Below are positions 34,301-43,300 of a DNA stretch of 64,000 nt, one piece after another. The notes beneath the pieces were generated by a model. That model was not told the origin of the DNA, did no database searches, and saw only the letters and a program-made list of their open reading frames with translations. Each line of letters begins with the position of its first letter. Within the stretch, counting starts at the first letter, position 1. A program made the position numbers and the translations under genes. Origin of the DNA: Trissonchulus latispiculum (taxonomy: Eukaryota > Nematoda > Enoplea > Enoplida > Ironidae); assembly GCA_030248195.1 (NCBI GenBank), contig JASAND010020375.1, positions 1 through 64,000 of the forward strand. Reading direction: 5' to 3'.

Positions 34301-37300
34301 ACGTTACTATTGTTGTTTTCATTCAAATTGGTGAGAAAGCAAACGATTTGATCTATTTCTGACTTTCGAAATTTCGATCAAAAAATGTAAAACAATTTAG
34401 AAAGTTTCGCTAAGTTTTGGCCCCAGTCAGGACCGGAGCCGGTGCATTTATTAATTACGTAGGCAGTAATAGCAAGAGTACATAATAACTAAGAGTGTGA
34501 CAAGCGTCACACTCTTAGTTATCAAGCAGAAAACATCATCTGCACAATAACGGCCTACCCCCCCCACAACTGAGTACCTGGTGACCCCCCCCACAACTGA
34601 GTACCAGGTACACAATTGTGCACGAGCACTCGCTTGTGACCCCCCCCCACAACTGAGTACCAGGTACACAATTGTGCACGAGCACTCGCTTGTATGTTTA
34701 CATGTTGAAGCCAAAAACATTCTATCAGCAGCTGGCCACTTTTTGGCTTCAACATGTAAACATACAAGCGAGTGCTCGTGCACAATTGTGTACCTGGTAC
34801 TCAGTTGTGGGGGGGGGGGGTCACAAGCGAGTGCTCGTGCACAATTGTGTACCTGGTACTCAGTTGTGGGGGGGGTCACCAGGTACTCAGTTGTGGGGGG
34901 GGTAGGCCGTTATTGTGCAGATGATGTTTTCTGCTTGATAACTAAGAGTGTGACGCTTGTCACACTCTTAGTTATTATGTACTCTTGGTAATAGTCAGTG
35001 TATATATACATAGCGCTTAGTTGCGAAGATTTTGGTTTGGAAAAAATTCAGTATATATGTTAAGACAGTGGACCGCGGACAGTTTTCAATGGATTATAAT
35101 TTCTCGGCAAATGCCTGTACCTGTCGTGTCCGATTTGTGGTTTGTATGGGAATTTTTTCTGTTTTTCTTTTCCTTTTTTTCTATCTTTTACATACTTTTC
35201 TTGTTTCAGAGTTCACGATGATCGACTTCTGGTCACAGAAGTTGAGCCAGGCTCTTTGGCTGATGAAGAGGTATATAATTGTACTTATTCTGGGGATTTT
35301 TTCTTGGGGGGGAGGTAGCCCTCGACACGAAAGACTTGGGGGGGCACGAAAAGTTTTTTGTAAAAATGTTATAAAAATGACGGTATTTTTGTAGCATCCA
35401 TTGAAAAATTTGGTTTTTATTGCAAAAATAGGCAGGGCTTAGTAGTATAACAGCTAAAGTAGAGCAAAAAATTTTCGGCAGAGACGTAAATGGACGTTTT
35501 AAAAATTCGGCCCTTTGAGCAATTTCTTCCGGACAAAATATAGTACCAAAAGCGACTACCACTTTTGGGGAGGAGATTCTGATTATTCTCCCCCGTTGCC
35601 GCCAGTAGAAATATTTGTGACTAAAATTTCTGTTGTTTGTATTTACAAATTTATTAAAATTAATTTTTCTCACTTAAGCCCGGTGGTTTATACTTTTTGT
35701 GCTTTTGTGCATTGTGCTTTTGTCCTTTTCTATGAGTGCGTTGTGCTTTGCCCTTTGTGCTTTGTGCTCATGAGGATGGATTAATACTTCTCGTGGGGAC
35801 AGCAAAGCACAAGTCATAAGATTTAGTCATCAGACTACAGAAACATAAAAAAGCATGCACATTCAGCCACAAATTGAATAGAAATGTAAGTTTCAAAAAC
35901 GTAAAGCAAAAAATTAAGATATTTTGATAACTCCTAAACCGCATATCTGTAAAAGTAATTTAGCAAGCGCCTTATAAGAAAGAGCAGAAAATATTTAAAA
36001 CAATATGTTAACCAATAGCTTTAAGTCGAAATAATTATAAAAATTTCCAAAGTTGTTATATTGAAAATCATTCAGTAAATTCAATGCAAACAGTCTAGAC
36101 ATATGCTGGTGTACTTATTATTTTCATAATTTTCCTTTTTTTCCACCATTCTTCCATTTTATTTTTCAGTTCAGTTTCATCACTTCATCTTTCAGTCCAC
36201 ATGTCTTCCTTGCTACCGTATTCGGCGGTCTCTTCTGATTCTACGCCTTGTTGTTGCCTTTCCGGGCTCGTTAGCCTCGATGGCTATATGAGGAGCGTCA
36301 ACCATCTAAAGTCCAGCACACGTCTTCGTAGTTCGATAGCCAGCAGCACATCATTCAGAAATGCCGGAAGTGGCAAGCAACCACTCGGTAGCACAATTTA
36401 AGCACTTGGATGGCATTAGTGTAGTTTAACATGGCCATGCCTCCGTTGACCAGTGGGATCTCCATTTGACACCTGTGGGATCTCCGTTTGATAGGGTCCA
36501 TGTCCATCGGTTTTCCCCACCGAGGTGGCATCTAAGACCACCGATTCCACGCCTTCTCTTTTCTATTGGCTGACGTCAAAAATGCTGTATTTGATTGGCT
36601 AAGCACAAAAGCACATCTCAAAATGTTGAGCTCTGCTCAACATTCGAAAGCACACCCGAAAGCACAAAAGCACAAAAACACAAAGCACATTTTGGAAGAA
36701 GGAATTAGAAAAGCACAAAGCACACGAAGTATGAACCGGGCTTTAAACTCAAAAGCCATGTGAGTATGCGTACATATTTCTGCAGTAGGCAGTAGTAGTA
36801 GTGGTGGTTTTGTTTTTTAGGTTTTTCTGTTTGCTTTTTCTAGGCCAGAATTGAGCCCGGTGATTTGATTGTAGACCTCTACGGAGAGTCTATGCGTGGT
36901 GGACACCCCCGAAAGTTTAAACGACTTATGGATGACTATGAGGGTAGTCCCATCTACATTACCGTGATTAAGGTACTACTGACGTAACTATACATACCTG
37001 TTTACTGTCATTTTTTAGGGTTTTGAAAGTGGGGGCTTCCGAAAAGGGGGGGGGGGGCGAGTCCAAGGTATAAAATACCAAAATTTTTAGCGAAAACTTA
37101 GCATTTTTTAGGTAAAACCGCAAAAACTCGCTGTTTTTAAGCTTAAAATTAACTTATAAGTCCATAAATTAGCTAAAAATTCAGAAAAGTTTTGAAAATT
37201 TGACTTCAAAAACTTAATTTTTCGACACTTTTGGGCGATCCCCAAAATGTGGGGAGCGGGGCTTGCCGAAAAGTGGGGGGATGAAAGTGGGGGGGCTGCC

Positions 37301-40300
37301 AAAAGTGGGGGGGCTTTCGAAAGGGGGGGGGTCCACTTAAAAAATGCCAGGTTTACTGACTAACGAGTTCTGTATGTTCCGACTGTGCTGAATTTGGTCT
37401 GTTTTAAGGCTGGAGACAAGCTGAGCTCGATAAATTCATCAAGAGGCCGGAGTTTGTTTTTTGAGCGGGTGGAGGATGGGTATTTAAGGGAGGTTAGGAA
37501 ACGGGAGTCTATGTTCTGTCGTAATGCCTGATGAAGGCCTGCCCCCCTTCCACAGATGCAGTCAACATTAGAGTTGTAAGCACCGACATCCTCTAACCTT
37601 CTGTGGGTTGCAGCTCACACGAGGGGTGTTGGAGGAGCCTAGATTGCCCTTTTGACTATCCAACTAAAAGTGGTCTAGTAGAAATTTCATGTGTAGCAGT
37701 TGTAGCTCTTGCCTTAACGCAATGCATAAGGCATAGCCCTACGCACGTTTGCATGTGTCTTGCAGGATTTGCTACGGACTAAATTTTTCTAGATTGAGAT
37801 TCTACAGAGGTATAATTTTTAACTTGTTTTTTTCCACTAAGATTTAATTTTTTAACATAAACATTCTGCCTACAGCTCCATTATGTATTTATTTAGTTAT
37901 TTATTATTTGTGTGTGTGTCTGTTTGTTTCAGTGTTGCTATTTCAACGGCCATATCTTTCCCCCACTGATGCCGCACTTGGAAGCCGTAGGCCTCAGTCG
38001 AACCGTTCTGACGGCCAATCACTGCCGGCGAATGCGGGAACTGGATCCGCAACCGTCCACAGCGGATGGTAAAAGTGGCGCTCCCGCCGCAGAATCAAAT
38101 GAGTAGGTTTTTAGCTCCCCCCCACGCATGACAGGTTAATAAGACGCAACTGTCTGGCTTACTTCTACTGGGCCCCCCCCATTCGAGGAGCCCCCCCCCA
38201 TAAAAAGCCCCCCCATAAATTCCGACCTCCCCCCATAACCCCAAAAATTGCCATTTTTAGCCTAAATCTTCAAAAATTTTTCCGGCTTCGGCGGATTTTT
38301 ACCTAAATTTCCACTATTTTAGCTTAAAAAGCACCAAAATTAGTTATTTTTTAGCGATTTTTAGCATTTTTTACACAAAAAACCTAAAAAATTGTCAATA
38401 AATATACCCCCCCCCCATTTTCGGTCAGCCCCCCCATCTATGGGGGGGGGCGGCTTTTTCGAGCCCCCTCCATATCGCTTCCCCCCCCCCATAAATTTTG
38501 GCCTGGAAGTAAGCCAGACTGTGGGGGCCTGACCCTCCTAAAGATTCCGGCGACGCTGGAAACCTTTTTGGAAAATGGTTGGATTTGGCAATTTTCGGCT
38601 GCTGGGAGGGGTGGGTTCAGAATTTATGGGGGTGACGTCACCACCTGTGAAAGTCAGCCAGGTGTGAAGCCGTCGAATAGTTCAGCAGATTTGTGGAGTT
38701 TCGTAATTCAGAAAATTCTGGTTTGCGGAATGTGTTCTATTCGTACGTAATACGTATATAGTTCTTACCTTAAGTAATTGTTTACTTCAAAAGAAGTGGT
38801 GCAGCAGCGCTTGTGCTGTACCTTTACCTGTGCCAAAACATTAAAAAATATTAAAAAGGTTTGTATATACCACATCACAAATATATTATTGATTGCTCTT
38901 GAATTTGCTGAAAACCCATTTTTGTGACATCTGAAAAACCTGGTATTCAAGCTTCGATTATTGTCTTTTGTTTAGTTTAGTACGGATCAGCCCACCAGTT
39001 TTTCCTGATTTGTAGTGTTATTTTATTTGTCTTTGCCATTTCATTTCAGTTTTTCAATTTTTCCAATGAAACTTTTGCCTGTGATAATTGTTATCTAACG
39101 TAGCGGGGGCTGGGTAGTGCCTAAAGTTTATTCTTGCTGCCTTTTGAAACATTTGGTCGCGCATAACTAATTATGTGTATACGTTTCGACTTTCATCTAA
39201 AATGCGCGCCTACCCGAGCTTTTTAATTTCCATTACTTCGATTACTCAGTGTGCAACATCTGCACTGAAAAAATCACTCAAAAGGAGGTACGACCTTTGG
39301 CTACAAAATATTGTGTAAGTTTACTGCTTGTGCGTGTTTTGTAACAAAAGGTCGTAACTCCCACTTACAGCATTTAGAATTTCAATTAAAGGGAAGAAAG
39401 AGAGCAGGTGCCATGGATTATAGTGAACGAAAGATATAAGTGTCACTTATGTCTTTTTTGCTGCAAAACTTTCAAAAATTAGTTAAGCGTCGCACCAGTG
39501 TGGCAAATGGTTACAAAAGCATTATCTACTCCAAAAAGCGTCTTGGAGATTTGGCCTTTTGCCACAATGTTTCCTGACTGTAGGGCCATCTTTTGTATAT
39601 GATAACTCAATTTTCGAAAAAAATGAGTTATATACTACCTTTTGGCTCTCAGGCGACGAAACTGTTTAATCGTATTAAGCCTTTTTGTTTCTTCTAGGGG
39701 TGAATTTCTTGTCACATTTTGTGGACATACTGATGTTGGCGTTGTAAGTGCCTATGCTTGTCTTCTTCCATTATTCTCATAAATTAAATTCGGCTGCTCG
39801 TTATGAAGGACGTTCAAATAATGTCGTGAATGGTTGGACGAGAAATAAAATTCTGAGGAACGCCGGGTTGCTTACGCCAACATTTTTAACGAAGTTTTTG
39901 TGAATTTTCTGCAAAGTAGATCAGAGCTGTAAATTTTAATAGTAGAGTTTTTATAAAATTTCAAATTTCCATTCTTTCCTGCAATAGTTTGTGTAGGATT
40001 AATAAATTAGTTTACATTTTGATGTTTTGATAATTTTATTATTATTTTCATTTTATTTGATAATAATTATTTAATTATTTAGTTTTTGTTTGTATTTAGT
40101 GCGGCACCGTGGAACTGATAGAGGGCGCTGTGGTTACAGTGCTCAAAAAGTGTTCGGAAAAAAGAGTAAGTTTCAGAATTTTTGAAGTATACGTACTTTT
40201 GCGAGTGGCACAGTGACTAGAGGTTATAGAGGTATATATTCATTTCTGGGGGGAATTAAAAGTGTCGAAATACCGCACCCCCTGGAATCAATTTTCTTTC

Positions 40301-43300
40301 ATGGGGAGGTCTACTAGTTCAAACTGAGCAAACATTCTTGTAGGTGTTCAACTATTTTTGGCCAAAATGTGGCAAAATTGATTATAAAGTGATTTTGGCG
40401 AATTTATGAGTTCTTGGAAAGCATAAGCCTCATAAAGAGCCTTATGTAAATTTTGGTGAAAATTGTGTTATGGGTTAGTGGCCAAGAAAAGAAAGAATTT
40501 GCTATTTCCGATACGTACCTTATCAGTGGGGTGTCGATGCACCCAAGGGATGTTTTCGGGGAGGGGGGAGAATGGCTATTGCCCCCGACCCCCCGACCCC
40601 CGTAAACAAATATCCTGCACCCACGTTTAGCCAGCCCCCTGCATTGTCTCTTCTCGGCATAAGGTGATTGCCCAAAAGTGTCGAAAAATGTAATGCCGAG
40701 ATCTAGTTTTCAAAACTTCGTAAGTCCTGGGTAATTTGTGGATTGTTAAGCTTAGTTTTAAGCTTAAAGCAGCCGTTCTTTTACATTATTTACCTGAAAA
40801 ATACTAATTTTTGCTACACATTTTGGTATAAATTTGTCCCTTCATTTTGTCCCACCCCACTCATAGAAAGCCCCCTCCACTCCCTGCTGGCTAGCGAAGC
40901 GACCCCCACTTTAGAACCCTAGAAACTGCCAGATAGATAGTTATGTGTTCGCCATTTGTTTTTGAGCATAGACGCGCGTCAGTGCCTCTGAACGCAGCAT
41001 GCTGTGTTTTAGTGGTTTACAACAGCTTTGTAGCGTGTTCACGCTGACAAATGCATGCAGACGCTTATGTACAGTCCCGGCTAGAAATTACGTACCTATG
41101 CGCTCGCAGTTTGCTCGCAATCGGGTCGCAGCTGTTTTTTGATATTTTTTGTTGCTACCGTTTGTTTGATCTTTTGCGCTAAGCAATTTCCAATATGCGT
41201 ACGCATGTTTTGTCAACTTTCTAACTTCTATAGAAAAAGTTAAGTCAAAGGTTTTTGCTTAATCCTATATCAAAATCTTCAATCTAAACAATATATATAG
41301 CCGTAGCTCTATGCTTAAGCACAAGGCTATCACTGAAAAACTGATGGCAAAAACTAGACAGCAAAGTAGCATAAACGCGAGCAGGTCGCGAGCAAGTCTC
41401 TGCCAGCATGCCTTAACTTCTAGCCGGGACTGTACGCGCGTTGACGTTCGTCTACTTGAGTTTGGATTGCAACAGTGTTTCTATCATCGTTTTTGATATT
41501 TTTTCCGGTCATTAACTGTTTATCATTTTTTGTCCTTTTTTCTTTTTCTAGTCTGTCTATCTGAAATTTGGAGAAACTGATCTGACTACAACCTGCTCGG
41601 AATCTGAAACGGTGCGATTTTTTGTCCTTTAATGTTGTGAAAGTTGATAGGATTGAAAGATGTGAAGAAAAGTGTCCAGGGCCGGGATCGAACCGCCGAG
41701 TTTCAGATCTCTGGTAGAGCTACCACTGAGCTATATCTTTGGACAGCGAGACTAGTTTATTACTCTGATAAGAGTGTGACGCTAGGCACACTCTGTTATC
41801 AGAGCAAAAACTATGCTCTGCACACTAACGCCCCCCTTCCCCGCAAATCAGACCCTAGTAAACTCTCCCGCCGCAAATTAGTGCCTAGTCGGAACGGGGA
41901 TACGCTCGCTCGCTCTATGTTTATGTGCTTAAGCTCGAAAACACGAGCAGTGTGTTAGCGAATTTTGTGCCTGCTTCGAGCTTTAGAACATTGTGCTCAA
42001 ATTTCTTTGAAGTGATGGGTCTAATTTGCGGGGGGTGGGGGTGGGCCGTTAACGAACAGACCACAGTTTTTGCTCTGATAACATAGACTGTGCCTAGTGG
42101 CACACTCTTAGTATATACTCTTGCTCTGATTTAAGCCTTTCGAAGTTCACCTGCATTGCTGATGGTCATTCACTACATTCTCAGAGTCTTCAATTTAGAG
42201 CAACTATTGAAATGAGCCACTGAAAATTAGTGAATGAAGGCTAATTTTTCTAATTATTTTTGCGCAATAACATTACCTATGTATCTTGATTTGGGTGAAA
42301 ATTTTACGCTTACTGCCCGGGAACGGGGGGAAATTTCTTGTTTTCATTTCAGTTTGTTTATAATTTTCAGCGTTAAAATTTCAGATACTGCTGAAGCATG
42401 GATTTCCGGAGATTGCTTCCTGCGGTCGTCGTATCGACTATCCCCTCAACTTTGCCTATATTGCTGGGTTAGTCAGTCTAATTGGAAATGGACAGTTTAT
42501 TCGTTGACAAAAGTTTGGAAATTGATGCTATTTTAATAAGAATATTTTGATACCTAAACACAAGAGAATCCCTGCGTATAATTTTAATTGTCTTTTCGAC
42601 GTTTTGTTGCAGGTTGGTTTTACCAGGTTCATGACAACTTAATATTACAGTTGATTTGATTGATTTTGTCAAATTTTTACCTAATGAAACTGCTCGTTTT
42701 GAGGTTTAGTGTTAATCTTTGCTGGGCTGAGTTTATATTTCTATATTTCAGGGAAACTACGTGCACATTGGCCAAAAAATTTCGATGCTATGTTTTTGAG
42801 GCTTCTTCTGACGAACAAGTACGTAATGTGGGTCAGACAGGGTTTTTGTTGCCGACTGAAAGACCATTTTCTGACTTTCACAGCCAAAATATTTTCGTCC
42901 ATTTTCCAAAAATTAATAATGAAAATAAAATAAAAATAAATTTGAATTTTGGCTCCTTTAAGGTGGTGATTCCTTTTGGAGACATCAACTTTGAACCACT
43001 ATTATTCATTCATTATTTGGAGTTAAGAAGTCATCTTTATATCAAAATGTAGCTTAACATTTTCTCGTTTTAATGAGTACAATGAATCTAAGTTTGGCTT
43101 TCCAAAATGTTTTTCCTGTATTTTAGAAGAAGTATAATTTTTCAGATTTTTTGCAGGCTGAAGTAAATTTTTTCGCAGGACATCGGTTAGAGCATTCGAT
43201 ACCTCTATCAAATAGCTGGGGACCCTTTTTTAGTTATTGTGATATCACTCTTCGTTATGGAGAAATAAACTAAAATGTCTGCGCAACCTGGATTTTGCCT

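Noticed and set aside
34451..34991. ORFs of 136-142 codons on both strands with near-identical products
   Set aside because: The element is palindromic, so both strands encode the same mirrored sequence. There is no independent coding signal.
35012..35136. Open segment with acceptor-like AATTCAG encoding YVKTVDRGQFSMDYNF, considered as an exon before exon h
   Set aside because: Exon g joins exon h directly in phase and gives a proper PDZ strand order; this segment would disrupt it and has no donor in the needed phase.
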